64,000 nucleotides of DNA from Brevibacillus reuszeri (lineage in GTDB: Bacteria; Bacillota; Bacilli; Brevibacillales; Brevibacillaceae), in the NCBI RefSeq assembly GCF_001187725.1, contig NZ_LGIQ01000009.1, positions 1,983,493 to 2,047,492 on the forward strand, written 5' to 3'. Under the pieces are notes generated by a model, which made no database searches, was not told the DNA's origin, and saw only the letters and a list, made by a program, of their open reading frames with translations. Both the position numbers and the translations under genes were made by a program. Below, piece by piece: positions 35,583-45,921 of this stretch (its first letter is position 1; each line of letters opens with the position of its first letter).

Positions 35583-36725
35583 ATGAATTTCCAACTGACT
35601 GAAGAACATGACATGATGCGAAAAATGATCCGCGACTTTGCCGAGACCCAAGTGGCACCGACAGCTGCGGAACGTGATGAGGAAGAGCGTTTTGACCGTT
35701 CTATTTTCGAACAGATGGCAGAGCTTGGACTGACCGGTATTCCATGGCCGGAGGAATATGGTGGAGCAGGCGCTGACTATTTGAGCTACGTCATTGCAGT
35801 GGAAGAACTCTCCCGTGTGGATGCCTCGATTGGTGTGACTTTGTCCGCACAGGTTTCATTGGCTAGCTGGCCACTCTATAAGTTTGGTACGGAGGAGCAA
35901 AAGCAAAAGTTCCTGCGTCCGTTGGCAGAAGGAAAGAAAATGGGTGCTTACTGTTTGACGGAGCCAGGCTCTGGTTCAGATTCGGCAGGAATGCGCACGA
36001 CTGCGGTACTTGATGGCGACCACTACGTATTAAACGGAAGCAAAATCTTCATTACCAACGCCGGAGAAGCCGAAATCTACATCGTTTTTGCTGTTACCAG
36101 TCCTGAGCTGAAGCACAAAGGCATCACAGCCTTTATCGTGGAAAAAGGCATGGACGGCTTTACGATGGGGAAAAAGGAAAAGAAACTGGGGATTCGTTCC
36201 TCGCCAACACTGGCGGTGAATTTTGATAATGTCCGCGTGCCGGTAGAAAACATGCTGGGCGAAGAAGGTCAAGGCTTCAAAATTGCAATGATGACCTTGG
36301 ATGGAGGACGTAACGGAATCGCAGCACAAGCACTGGGAATTGCCCAAGGTGCATTCGAGCATGCGCGTGATTACGCCAAAGAACGCAAGCAGTTTGGCAA
36401 ACCGATCGCTGCATTGCAGGCGATCCAGTTTAAACTGGCGGATATGGCGACCAAAATCGAGGCAGCGCGTCTGCTTACGTACCAAGCAGCGTGGCTGGAG
36501 GATCAAGGCTTGCCATACGGAAAAGCATCTGCGATGTCCAAGGTATTTGCAGGAGATGCAGCGATGGAAGTAACAACTGAGGCTGTGCAAGTATTCGGTG
36601 GCTACGGCTACACGCGCGAGTATCCGGTGGAGCGCTTCATGCGGGATGCGAAAATCACGCAAATCTATGAAGGAACCAACGAAATTCAGCGTGTCGTCAT
36701 TAGCAATTACTTGCTGAAAGAATAG
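35583..36725 (+). CDS. Acyl-CoA dehydrogenase 2 (tandem paralogue)
   Basis: The 380-residue enzyme starts at ATG 35583, 8 nt after GGGGGAG; the GTG at 35574 overlaps the SD. All ACAD signatures are present ([60 protein letters not shown]). It differs from its neighbour mainly around the substrate cavity ([18 protein letters not shown] versus [18 protein letters not shown]), which suggests a different acyl chain. Given IcmF downstream, butyryl- and isobutyryl-CoA are plausible separate substrates, but this is inference. Confidence 0.94.
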   Translation: MNFQLTEEHDMMRKMIRDFAETQVAPTAAERDEEERFDRSIFEQMAELGLTGIPWPEEYGGAGADYLSYVIAVEELSRVDASIGVTLSAQVSLASWPLYKFGTEEQKQKFLRPLAEGKKMGAYCLTEPGSGSDSAGMRTTAVLDGDHYVLNGSKIFITNAGEAEIYIVFAVTSPELKHKGITAFIVEKGMDGFTMGKKEKKLGIRSSPTLAVNFDNVRVPVENMLGEEGQGFKIAMMTLDGGRNGIAAQALGIAQGAFEHARDYAKERKQFGKPIAALQAIQFKLADMATKIEAARLLTYQAAWLEDQGLPYGKASAMSKVFAGDAAMEVTTEAVQVFGGYGYTREYPVERFMRDAKITQIYEGTNEIQRVVISNYLLKE

Positions 36726-36810
36726 AAGCGCCACGATAAAAAAGTCGGCACTAAAAACTTTCTTTGGCGGTACTGGTTTTTCGATGTGTAGGAACAATGA
36801 AAAGAAAGGT

Positions 36811-36839
36811 TTGGCATTAGGCTCTTACTCGCGTATAAT
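36811..36839 (+). promoter_or_regulatory. Sigma-A promoter of the fad-type tetR gene
   Basis: TTGGCA (36811-36816), a 17-bp spacer and a perfect TATAAT (36834-36839) lie about 94 bp before the GTG start. Confidence 0.75.
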
Positions 36840-36894
36840 GGTTGCGAAACGATACAGAGTAGAGTGTTTGCACCTTTCTTTTCTATAAGGTGTC

Positions 36895-36908
36895 TGACCA
36901 AACGCTCA
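36895..36908. promoter_or_regulatory. TetR-type operator in the leader of the tetR gene
   Basis: TGACCAAACGCTCA matches the TGANC-N4-GNTCA pattern seen upstream of fadF and thiolase. It lies between the promoter and the SD of the regulator's own gene, consistent with autorepression. Confidence 0.55.
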
Positions 36909-36932
36909 GTCGGTTGGAAAGGTGGATTTATT

Positions 36933-37565
36933 GTGTCCGAAAAGAGAAAGACCATACCGTCCCTAGTAAAGGACCCTAAGCTGATTGAAAAACGGCGGGA
37001 ACAGATTATTGAGGCTGCCGTCCATCTCTTTATTCATAAAGGCTTCCATAAAACGACGACGAGAGAGATTGCTCGGGCGTCTGGTTTTAGTATCGGAACT
37101 TTATACGAATATATTGAGTCAAAAGAAGATGTTCTCTATCTTGTATGCGATGCGATCCATGCCGAGATGGAAACACGTTTGCGTGAAGCCATTAATTTTA
37201 ACGGGACGGGTCTGAAGATTTTGAAGCTCGCACTCAAGAGCCTCATTCGTGTGATGGACCAGATGGGCGACCGCGTATTGCTCATTTATCAAGAATCCAA
37301 ATCGCTTCCAAAAGAAACGCTTCGCTATGTGCTGGGGCGCGAGGAAGAAATTTCGCAAATTTTTGTGGAGATCCTGCATCGTGGAATCGCCGACGGATCC
37401 CTGCGTATTGATGAGAAGCATGTCAAGCTGATGGCTGACAATATCATGGTGCTGGGTGAGATGTGGGTATTCCGCCGTTGGGCGCTGCACAAGCACTATT
37501 CATTGGAGGAGTACACCGAGAAGCAGATTACGCTGTTGCTTCGTGAGATCAGTGTCTCCGAATGA
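36933..37565 (+). CDS. TetR family repressor of the acyl-CoA catabolism genes (FadR-like)
   Basis: The 210-residue protein starts at GTG 36933, 7 nt after GGAAAGGTGG. The in-frame ATG at 36864 would overlap the promoter-operator region. The N-terminal HTH (HKGFHKTTTREIARASGFSIGTLYEYI) is followed by an all-helical ligand domain. It lies directly after the second acyl-CoA dehydrogenase and before IcmF, where FadR/LiuR-type repressors often sit and respond to acyl-CoAs. The shared palindrome upstream of its own gene, thiolase and fadF supports it as the local regulator. Whether it is orthologous to B. subtilis FadR cannot be decided by eye. Confidence 0.87.
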   Translation: MSEKRKTIPSLVKDPKLIEKRREQIIEAAVHLFIHKGFHKTTTREIARASGFSIGTLYEYIESKEDVLYLVCDAIHAEMETRLREAINFNGTGLKILKLALKSLIRVMDQMGDRVLLIYQESKSLPKETLRYVLGREEEISQIFVEILHRGIADGSLRIDEKHVKLMADNIMVLGEMWVFRRWALHKHYSLEEYTEKQITLLLREISVSE

Positions 37566-37583
37566 ATAGGAAACGTTTAAGGT

Positions 37584-37608
37584 GGCCTCGATAGAGGTTT
37601 TCTTAACG
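37584..37608 (+). repeat. Third occurrence of the element's 3' hairpin
   Basis: CCTC-GATA-GAGG followed by TTTTCTTAA matches the last hairpin of the elements at 22480 and 42594 (CCTCGATAGGGG-TTTTCTTA). The G-to-A change turns a wobble pair into a Watson-Crick pair. It lies between tetR and icmF and may act as a terminator. Confidence 0.55.
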
Positions 37609-37642
37609 GCTTTCTAAAAAGATTCTCGGGGAGAGTGGAACG

Positions 37643-40600
37643 ATGGAAACCGAAGTGTATCGTCCGCAAAACAAGGTTCGATTTGTGACCGCAGCCAGCT
37701 TGTATGACGGTCATGACGCCTCGATCAATATTATGCGTCGTATTTTGCAATCATCGGGAGTAGAAGTGATTCATTTGGGTCATAACCGTTCCGTTGACGA
37801 CATTGTGACGGCTGCCGTACAAGAGGATGTGCAAGGAATTGCGATCAGCTCTTATCAGGGTGGCCATGTGGAATATTTTAAGTACGTAATTGATCTGTTG
37901 CGCGAGCGAGGAGCTGAACATATCCGCGTGTTTGGTGGTGGAGGCGGTGTTATCGTTCCACGCGAGATTCGAGAGCTCGAAGAATATGGCGTCTGTAAAA
38001 TCTATTCGCCTGATGACGGCAGACATCTAGGTCTGCAAGGCATGATTAATGATATGATTCAGAGATCTGACTTTCCGACCGTCAAGCAGCTTGGCGAAGA
38101 GGTAGCAGGACTGCACGAGCAAAACCACAAGGCGATAGCCCAGCTTATTTCCGTTGCTGAGTATGCCGTCGATGCAAAGGAATGGGCAGAGCCGCTCAAC
38201 AGCAGCTTGAGTGAACCAGAAGCTACGATCCCCGTACTCGGGATTACCGGTACAGGCGGTGCGGGAAAAAGCTCGTTAACCGATGAACTGGTTCGCCGTT
38301 TTGTTCGCACCTATGCAGATAAGACGGTTGCAATTTTGTCTATCGACCCATCCAAGCAAAAATCGGGTGGGGCGTTACTTGGCGACCGCATCCGTATGAA
38401 CGCCAATAACACACCACGCGTCTACATGCGCAGCTTGGCTACACGTAAATCCGGTATGGAGCTGTCCGCAGCGGTAAAGGACGCGATCCGGGTAGCACGT
38501 GCGGCTCATTTTGATCTGATTATTGTAGAGACGAGCGGGATTGGTCAGGGAGATGCACAGGTAACGGAAGTGTGCGATGTCTCTATGTACGTGATGACCA
38601 GTGAGTTCGGAGCTCCTTCTCAGCTCGAAAAAATCGACATGCTCGATTTTGCTGATTTGATCGCGATTAACAAATTTGAACGCAAAGGCTCGGAGGATGC
38701 GCTGCGGGAGGTGCGCAAGCAGTATCGCCGCAACCATCAGCTGTTTGAGCTCCCAGACGAAAAGGTACCTGTCTATGGAACGATTGCCAGCCAGTTTAAC
38801 GACCCGGGCACCAATGTGTTGTTCGCTGCATTGATGCACCGAATCGTCGAGAAAACAGGTATAGACTGGGCTGTTGACGGTCTGGATACGACTCCGGTGA
38901 AAATTCATAAAACTTCGTTGATTCCGACAGAAAGAATCAACTATTTACAAGAGATCGCCAATACCGTACGCCAATATCGCCAATATACAGAAGAGCAGTC
39001 TGCCATCGCACGCAAGCTGTTCCAATTGCATGGGGCAAAGGAAACGCTGCTTGCTTCAGGGGATTCCGCTGCCTCTGAGGTTGCTCTTGTGCTTGATCGT
39101 CAAATCACTTTGTTCGAGGAAAAGCTCCACCCAGAGTGCAAGCACATTCTGGAAAACTGGCCAAAGCTTAAGGCAGCGTACAAACAAGATCAGCTGGTCA
39201 CGAAAATCCGCGACAAGGAAATCGTCACCAAGCTGTTTACCGAGTCCTTGTCAGGCACACGGATTACAAAAGTAGCTTTTCCAGACTACGAGGACTGGGG
39301 CGAGCTGTTGAAATGGACAATGAAAGAAAATGTGCCAGGTGAGTTCCCGTATACAGCAGGTGTCTTTCCGTTCAAACGGGAAGGGGAGGATCCGAAGCGG
39401 CAATTTGCGGGTGAAGGAACTCCAGAGCGGACGAACAGACGCTTTCATTTCCTGTCGCAAAATGACGAGGCGAAGCGGCTTAGTACGGCCTTTGACTCTG
39501 TAACTCTTTATGGGGAAGACCCGGATTATCGTCCCGACATTTATGGGAAAATCGGTACGAGCGGCGTAAGCATTTGTACGTTGGATGACATGAAAAAGCT
39601 GTATGCAGGCTTTGACCTGTGTGCTCCAAGCACATCTGTATCCATGACGATCAACGGACCGGCTCCGATGATTTTGGCGATGTTCATGAATACGGCGATC
39701 GAGCAGCAAATCGAGGCATTTGTCCAACGCGAAGGGCGCCAGCCTACAGAGGAAGAAAGCGCCAAAATAAAAGCGTATACGCTCTCAACTGTCCGCGGAA
39801 CGGTGCAGGCGGATATCCTCAAAGAAGATCAGGGGCAAAATACGTGCATTTTCTCCACAGAGTTTGCGCTGCGGATGATGGGCGATATCCAGCAGTACTT
39901 TATCGACAATAAGGTGCGTAATTACTATTCTGTCTCCATCTCTGGCTATCACATCGCCGAGGCGGGAGCCAATCCGATTACGCAGCTTGCCTTTACGCTG
40001 TCCAACGGCTTTACGTATGTGGAGTATTATTTGAGCCGCGGGATGCATATTGATGACTTTGCGCCGAATCTGTCCTTTTTCTTCTCCAATGGACTTGATC
40101 CCGAGTACACGGTTATTGGTCGGGTAGCTCGCCGCATCTGGGCTACCGTGATGAAAAATCGCTACAGCGGCAATGATCGTAGCCAAAAGCTGAAATACCA
40201 TATCCAGACTTCCGGGCGTTCACTGCATGCGCAGGAAATGGATTTTAATGATATCAGAACGACGCTGCAAGCGCTGGTAGCGATTTACGACAACTGCAAC
40301 TCTCTTCATACCAATGCGTATGATGAAGCGATTACGACCCCGACAGAGAACTCTGTGCGCCGTGCGATGGCGATTCAGATGATCATCAATAAAGAGATGG
40401 GTCTCGCGAAAAATGAGAATCCACTCCAGGGTGCATTCATCATCGATGAGCTTACTGATCTGGTTGAAGAGGCGGTTATGCAGGAGTTTGAGCGCATCAG
40501 CTCTCGTGGCGGTGTGCTGGGTGCGATGGAGACACAGTACCAGCGTGGCAAAATCCAGGATGAGTCCATGTATTACGAGATGAAAAAGCATACGGGTGAG

Positions 40601-40894
40601 CTGCCGATTATCGGGGTGAACACCTTTATTAATCCAAATGCGTCCGAGGATGATTATGAGATCGAGCTGGCTCGTGCGACCGAGGACGAAAAGGAGCAGC
40701 AAATTATCAATCTTCGCGCTTTCCAGGATGTGAATCGCGACAAGTCACAGCAAGCCTTGCGCAAGCTGCAAGAGGTGGCGATGTCAGGCGGAAATATCTT
40801 TGCGGAGCTGATGGAAACGGTGAAGGTAGCGTCCCTTGGACAGATTAGTGCAGCGCTGTACGAGGTAGGCGGACAATATCGCAGAAATATGTAA
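37643..40894 (+). CDS. icmF: Fused isobutyryl-CoA mutase IcmF
   Basis: The 1083-residue adenosylcobalamin enzyme combines three parts. The N-terminal B12-binding domain has DGHDAS with His24 as lower ligand, SSYQGGH and GGGGG. A MeaB-like G-protein chaperone follows, with Walker [13 protein letters not shown] at about 200-211. The C-terminal mutase domain runs from about 510 on. Specificity residues fit isobutyryl-CoA rather than methylmalonyl-CoA: Phe575 in GVFPF where methylmalonyl-CoA mutase has Tyr, and Gln732 in GQNTCIF where it has Arg. It interconverts isobutyryl- and n-butyryl-CoA, linking valine or iso-fatty-acid breakdown to the neighbouring C4 enzymes. Confidence 0.95.
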   Translation: METEVYRPQNKVRFVTAASLYDGHDASINIMRRILQSSGVEVIHLGHNRSVDDIVTAAVQEDVQGIAISSYQGGHVEYFKYVIDLLRERGAEHIRVFGGGGGVIVPREIRELEEYGVCKIYSPDDGRHLGLQGMINDMIQRSDFPTVKQLGEEVAGLHEQNHKAIAQLISVAEYAVDAKEWAEPLNSSLSEPEATIPVLGITGTGGAGKSSLTDELVRRFVRTYADKTVAILSIDPSKQKSGGALLGDRIRMNANNTPRVYMRSLATRKSGMELSAAVKDAIRVARAAHFDLIIVETSGIGQGDAQVTEVCDVSMYVMTSEFGAPSQLEKIDMLDFADLIAINKFERKGSEDALREVRKQYRRNHQLFELPDEKVPVYGTIASQFNDPGTNVLFAALMHRIVEKTGIDWAVDGLDTTPVKIHKTSLIPTERINYLQEIANTVRQYRQYTEEQSAIARKLFQLHGAKETLLASGDSAASEVALVLDRQITLFEEKLHPECKHILENWPKLKAAYKQDQLVTKIRDKEIVTKLFTESLSGTRITKVAFPDYEDWGELLKWTMKENVPGEFPYTAGVFPFKREGEDPKRQFAGEGTPERTNRRFHFLSQNDEAKRLSTAFDSVTLYGEDPDYRPDIYGKIGTSGVSICTLDDMKKLYAGFDLCAPSTSVSMTINGPAPMILAMFMNTAIEQQIEAFVQREGRQPTEEESAKIKAYTLSTVRGTVQADILKEDQGQNTCIFSTEFALRMMGDIQQYFIDNKVRNYYSVSISGYHIAEAGANPITQLAFTLSNGFTYVEYYLSRGMHIDDFAPNLSFFFSNGLDPEYTVIGRVARRIWATVMKNRYSGNDRSQKLKYHIQTSGRSLHAQEMDFNDIRTTLQALVAIYDNCNSLHTNAYDEAITTPTENSVRRAMAIQMIINKEMGLAKNENPLQGAFIIDELTDLVEEAVMQEFERISSRGGVLGAMETQYQRGKIQDESMYYEMKKHTGELPIIGVNTFINPNASEDDYEIELARATEDEKEQQIINLRAFQDVNRDKSQQALRKLQEVAMSGGNIFAELMETVKVASLGQISAALYEVGGQYRRNM

Positions 40895-41004
40895 CAAAAC
40901 GATCAAGCCCCGTTTTCCCCTCTCGTAGGGGGACAAAAGTGTTTGACTGCAAGCGTCACATCTACTTTTGTGAAAAACCTCGAGACGTTTTTTGAAGAAA
41001 AGGG

Positions 41005-41031
41005 AATCCCTCGGTGTCATGCCGAGGGATT
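41005..41031. terminator. Bidirectional terminator-like hairpin after icmF
   Basis: AATCCCTCGG (41005-41014) and CCGAGGGATT (41022-41031) are perfect complements with a 7-nt loop, between convergent genes. Only a short T stretch follows. Confidence 0.75.
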
Positions 41032-41048
41032 GTTTGCTGACTCGTAGT

Positions 41049-41594
41049 CTAGCGGTTTGCGTGGGAATTTTTTACTTGCTCCGTATATTGTTCTGATTTT
41101 CCTCGGGGAACGCTTAAATTTTTCCAGGAAGTGTCTCTGATCTGCTTTCCGATGTAGACGATTTGACCGATATGGTAGGAGTAATGGGAGAGCTGGCGCT
41201 GGATCGCTTTTAGCACAGAATGGGGTTCATTTCGAATCGTAACGGTCTTCATCAGATCATCTGGACCAAGCGAAGACAAAGCCGCAAACAGCGCATCCCA
41301 GCCTTTATCCCAAGCGGACAATAGTTCTTCCTTGCTTGGGTAGCTGCCTTCGAATTCCAGGTCGCGGTTGCGCTCTGCCTTTTCTCCATCGCTGTGCAGA
41401 AAGTCTGTCCATCTCGCAATCATATTGCCGCTCAGGTGCCGCACGATAACCGCGATGCTGTTCGACTCGCTGGAAGGTAATTGATTGAGCTCTTCGAGTG
41501 TGAGTTGTTCCATCGCTTTTTCTGCTAACTTTTTTACATCATGAAATTTTTCAGTTGTACATGAAAGAAATTCCTTTCCCAGGTCCACCGGCAT
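41049..41594 (-). CDS. DinB/DUF1572 family protein
   Basis: The 181-residue protein starts at ATG 41594, just after AAAGGAGAGA on the minus strand; longer in-frame starts lack an SD. The DinB/YfiT-like four-helix bundle shows its typical blocks: NSIAVIVRHLSGNMIARWTD with the first His, and QRQLSHYSYHIGQIVYIGK with two more metal-binding His. These three His usually bind a metal. Related proteins include bacillithiol transferases, but DUF1572 members have no established role. It is convergent with icmF and divergent from rpoE. Confidence 0.8.
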   Translation of the reverse strand: MPVDLGKEFLSCTTEKFHDVKKLAEKAMEQLTLEELNQLPSSESNSIAVIVRHLSGNMIARWTDFLHSDGEKAERNRDLEFEGSYPSKEELLSAWDKGWDALFAALSSLGPDDLMKTVTIRNEPHSVLKAIQRQLSHYSYHIGQIVYIGKQIRDTSWKNLSVPRGKSEQYTEQVKNSHANR

Positions 41595-41860
41595 TCTCTC
41601 CTTTCCTGTATACATTATGATGATACAATTCGTGGGAATAAACGGAAAGGATTCGGATGTCGATAATAAATGGTTCGTCCCCGTTTGAAAGCCTTGCATT
41701 TTCGTCTAAAATAAGGAATACTGTATGATAGCCTTCGTATGTTGTACAATCGAAGAATTCGCTATTATCATTGATTTACCTATACAAAACCCGCGTCTCT
41801 TGAAAGTGGCGAGGACTGTATTGAAGCCAATAGTTTTCTAATGGAAAGGACGTGCCCTGA

Positions 41861-42421
41861 GTGAGTCAATTGTTTGCTCATATTGATTCCGAGAAACTGA
41901 GTGAGATGGCATTGGTTGACATTGCGTATGAAATCTTGCGTGAAACCAATCGTACCTACAACTTCCGCGAGCTGATGGATGAACTGGTCACCCTGCGTAA
42001 GATGACAAACGAACAACTCATGGCTATCATCGCTCAAGTATACACAGAAATTAATATTGATGGCCGTTTCGTTTGCCTGGGTGACAATGTCTGGGGCTTG
42101 AAGCGCTGGTACCCGACTGACACCGTTGAGGAAACACAAGAAGGCGGCGGAACCAAGAAGAAGAAAGTGGTTATGGACGACGACTTCGATGATTACGATG
42201 CTGAGGATGAAAGCGTGGAAGAATTCGAAGAAGACGATATTGTTATTTTTGAAGAAGATGAAGACTTCGTTGACGAGGACGCCGAAATTGAGGAAGAAGA
42301 GATTGAAGGCGAGATTGACGAAGAAGAGTTGGAAGAAGACGAGGAAGAAATGTTTGAAGACGAAGAGATGGAAGATGGGGATTCGGCTGACGACCTCGAT
42401 GAGGATGAAGAGAAATTATAA
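41861..42421 (+). CDS. rpoE: DNA-directed RNA polymerase delta subunit
   Basis: The 186-residue protein starts at GTG 41861. The folded N-terminal HARE-HTH domain (about 1-85, including ELMDELVTLRKMTNEQLM) is followed by a highly acidic, disordered C-terminal tail of Asp and Glu from about 105 to the end. This is the diagnostic layout of RpoE. Delta promotes RNA polymerase recycling and lowers open-complex stability. It is followed by pyrG as in B. subtilis. The pyrG promoter begins 5 bp after its stop. Confidence 0.95.
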   Translation: MSQLFAHIDSEKLSEMALVDIAYEILRETNRTYNFRELMDELVTLRKMTNEQLMAIIAQVYTEINIDGRFVCLGDNVWGLKRWYPTDTVEETQEGGGTKKKKVVMDDDFDDYDAEDESVEEFEEDDIVIFEEDEDFVDEDAEIEEEEIEGEIDEEELEEDEEEMFEDEEMEDGDSADDLDEDEEKL

Positions 42422-42425
42422 GTCC

Positions 42426-42464
42426 TTGACTTCCGCTTGAGGGACAGATAAAATACTCCTTGGG
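42426..42464 (+). promoter_or_regulatory. pyrG promoter with GGGCUU initiation site
   Basis: TTGACT (42426-42431), a 17-bp spacer and TAAAAT (42449-42454) are followed after 7 nt by GGGCTT (42462 on). B. subtilis pyrG starts with GGGCUC. There, CTP shortage causes repeated G addition and the poly-G tract prevents termination. The initial sequence here has the same form. Confidence 0.8.
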
Positions 42465-42500
42465 CTTCACATGAAGAAGTTTAAATAAGGGAAACTATAA

Positions 42501-42563
42501 AACAAAAGTGCCCCTACCCCATGTCTGCACGGGATAGGACTCGCTTTTGTTTTTCTTTTTTTT
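42501..42563 (+). terminator. pyrG leader attenuator
   Basis: ACAAAAG (42502-42508) pairs with CTTTTGT, and CCTA plus CCC pairs with GGG plus TAGG, followed by a T-rich tract (42550-42563). The 5' arm carries CCCCTACCCC, the C-rich target a 5' poly-G extension would need in order to break the terminator. The 42422-42824 gap also holds the promoter and the second structured element, and no gene. Confidence 0.85.
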
Positions 42564-42593
42564 GGAGCCGTCCTCATCCGTATTTTTACCGTA

Positions 42594-42697
42594 TAAGAAT
42601 TTATAAGCGCGACGCTAATAAATTCTGGAGCGCATGAAAACTTACCGCAAATACGCGGTCGCTCCTCCTTGATGTAGCCTCGATAGGGGTTTTCTTA
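42594..42697 (+). repeat. Structured intergenic element, copy 2
   Basis: This 104-bp element is closely matched by 22480-22582. Hairpin 1 has AGAATTTAT and ATAAATTCT arms with AGCG/CGCT inside. Hairpin 2 has GGAGCG/CGCTCC outer and ACCGC/GCGGT inner arms. Hairpin 3 is AGCCTC-GATA-GGGGTT with a TTTTCTTA tail. It lies downstream of the pyrG attenuator and about 130 bp before the pyrG start, in the same orientation as the gene. Confidence 0.65.
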
Positions 42698-42797
42698 TTG
42701 GGCTGGAAGGCATGATTGCTGCACCGACCTTCCTCAAGCATGCGGTTTGTTCCTTTGATGAGCAGTCCGCAATAAAGGTGTTTCTATTACAACTTAA

Positions 42798-44426
<1,629 letters not shown>

Positions 44427-44437
44427 ATAACTCGATA

Positions 44438-44475
44438 AAAAATGCACCAGCGACCGTGTGTCGTTGGTGCGTTTT
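44438..44475. terminator. Bidirectional terminator between pyrG and the Amj-like gene
   Basis: GCACCAGCGAC (44444-44454) and GTCGTTGGTGC (44460-44470) form an 11-bp stem. A T-run follows on each strand (TTTT on plus, six Ts on minus). Confidence 0.9.
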
Positions 44476-44484
44476 CTCTGTAAC

Positions 44485-45279
44485 CTAATGAAAAAGTGGA
44501 GCGAGCCAGGCTACCCAATACGCTGCTGGGGCGAGCAGGACTTGCGCCAATATCGTACCAAAAAAGCGGGAAATCATAAGCCAAAGATACATATTGCGGA
44601 TGGAATCATGGGTAGCTTGTCCTTGCATGGCCTTTTCTGTTAAAAGGGCTACCTGCGGGTCTACCAGAATCGTCATGAAAATGGTAGCAAAGCCGTTAAT
44701 CATCCCGGAGGACATCAGTACCGTCGCTTTGTAATCTGGGACCAGCAGAATGGCGTAGAGACTGGCGAGGACGCTGCTCGTGTAAACGGCAGTTCCCAGG
44801 GCATTGAGAAGCAGAAGCCTTTTCGGGACTCCCTGGATGCGAAAGCGTGAAATAAACTGCAGGTTGGGGATCCGTACGTGATGACGAACGCGCCTGATGC
44901 TATCTATCGTCACTGCGGTACGCAGCATCTGCGGAATCGACCCGGCAAGCTCCAAATGCGATATCAATCGTTTGGAGAGCTGGACAAACGTCGGAAACAG
45001 AAAAATAGCCGCCAGAGTGCCCAGTGATGATGCAGCGATGATCAAATGGAGCTTCAAGCTCGGATCCGCATGAGAGATAGACGCCTGGTCCATCAAGCCA
45101 CCAGTGAAAGGTCCCTGAATCAGGTTGGAAGTACGCGATATCAGCAGGACGATCCCGACAAGCGACAAGGCAACGGCGAGTCTGCCTGTCACAACTCCCG
45201 CAAAACGAATTCCATACGACAGCGTCTCTGTCGTGTGAATAATAAAGGTTAACAAACAAATCAGCCATAAAGCATCCAT
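44485..45279 (-). CDS. Amj-like lipid II flippase family membrane protein
   Basis: The protein has about 264 residues from ATG 45279; a GTG at 45294 is possible but touches the SD GAGGAG. Six or so membrane helices are visible. The N-terminal block THTTETLSYGIRFAGV-like region (HTTETLSYGIRFAGVVTGR) and SRTSNLIQGPFTG resemble B. subtilis YdaH (Amj), the alternative lipid II flippase that can replace MurJ. The assignment rests on memory of that family and is moderate. It occupies the position of ywjG in B. subtilis, convergent with pyrG and divergent from spo0F. Confidence 0.65.
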   Translation of the reverse strand: MDALWLICLLTFIIHTTETLSYGIRFAGVVTGRLAVALSLVGIVLLISRTSNLIQGPFTGGLMDQASISHADPSLKLHLIIAASSLGTLAAIFLFPTFVQLSKRLISHLELAGSIPQMLRTAVTIDSIRRVRHHVRIPNLQFISRFRIQGVPKRLLLLNALGTAVYTSSVLASLYAILLVPDYKATVLMSSGMINGFATIFMTILVDPQVALLTEKAMQGQATHDSIRNMYLWLMISRFFGTILAQVLLAPAAYWVAWLAPLFH

Positions 45280-45370
45280 GTGAGAAAGCAGCACTCCTCG
45301 CTCAAGCTGAAAAATGGTATTCCCAATTATACCTTAAGTGGTTGAAGAGGGAAATTTTCAATGCAATCCG

Positions 45371-45397
45371 GCAGGAGTTTCCTATATTTAGGCGAAC
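45371..45397 (+). promoter_or_regulatory. Sigma-H promoter of spo0F
   Basis: GCAGGAGTT (45371-45379), an 11-bp spacer and GGCGAAC (45391-45397) match RnAGGAwWW-N11-RnnGAAT closely. B. subtilis spo0F is also transcribed by sigma-H. Confidence 0.65.
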
Positions 45398-45440
45398 CCT
45401 AATGATTTAAGGAAAAGGCTTTCGTCAGGGGGGAATCGAA

Positions 45441-45815
45441 GTGTTGGACAAACATGATAAAAAAGTACTGGTTGTGGATGATCAGTACGGTATCCGTATT
45501 TTGCTGTATGAGGTACTAGGTAAGGAAGGCTACAAGACGTTTCAAGCAGCAAATGGGAAAATGGCGCTGGAAATCGTAGAAAAGGAATCGCCAGATCTGG
45601 TCATTCTCGACATGAAGATCCCTGGCATGGATGGCATCGAAATCTTAAAGCACATCAAGAAAATCAATCAGGATATCAAAGTAATCATGATGACAGCGTA
45701 CGGAGAGCTGGACATGATTAAAGAAGCAACACAGCTTGGTGCCTTGACGCATTTTACCAAGCCATTCGATATAGACGAACTGCGAATGGCCGTTCATCAG
45801 CAGCTGGCTTGCTAG
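45441..45815 (+). CDS. spo0F: Sporulation phosphorelay response regulator
   Basis: This 124-residue, single-domain receiver starts at GTG 45441, 8 nt after GGGGGG. The phosphorylation site is Asp57 ([13 protein letters not shown]), with the acidic pocket Asp13-Asp14. The segment [12 protein letters not shown] and the tail [28 protein letters not shown] are nearly those of B. subtilis Spo0F. It relays phosphate from sporulation kinases to Spo0B and on to Spo0A. A sigma-H promoter precedes it, and fbaA follows as in B. subtilis. Confidence 0.97.
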   Translation: MLDKHDKKVLVVDDQYGIRILLYEVLGKEGYKTFQAANGKMALEIVEKESPDLVILDMKIPGMDGIEILKHIKKINQDIKVIMMTAYGELDMIKEATQLGALTHFTKPFDIDELRMAVHQQLAC

Positions 45816-45851
45816 TCTATTATGCCTCACTTGTATGGGTACAAGCGTACC

Positions 45852-45880
45852 TGTTAACAAGCGGGTGACTGTGGTATAAT
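45852..45880 (+). promoter_or_regulatory. Extended -10 promoter of fbaA
   Basis: TGGTATAAT (45872-45880) is a TGnTATAAT extended -10 about 42 bp before the fbaA ATG. The -35 is weak. Confidence 0.6.
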
Positions 45881-45921
45881 AAGCCACATGACTGAAGTCT
45901 GCTAGAGGAGGATTTACAATA

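Noticed and set aside
36726-36780. Terminator after the second acyl-CoA dehydrogenase gene
   Set aside because: CGCCA/TGGCG can pair, but the loop is long and no T-run follows; not convincing.
37571-37586. cre-like sequence GGAAACGTTTAAG before icmF
   Set aside because: Several conserved cre positions fail (first T, final CA), so it is only a half match.
41742-41770. Promoter TTGTAC-N17-TTATCA upstream of rpoE
   Set aside because: The -10 is poor and an alternative spacing is equally likely, so I did not list it as a feature.
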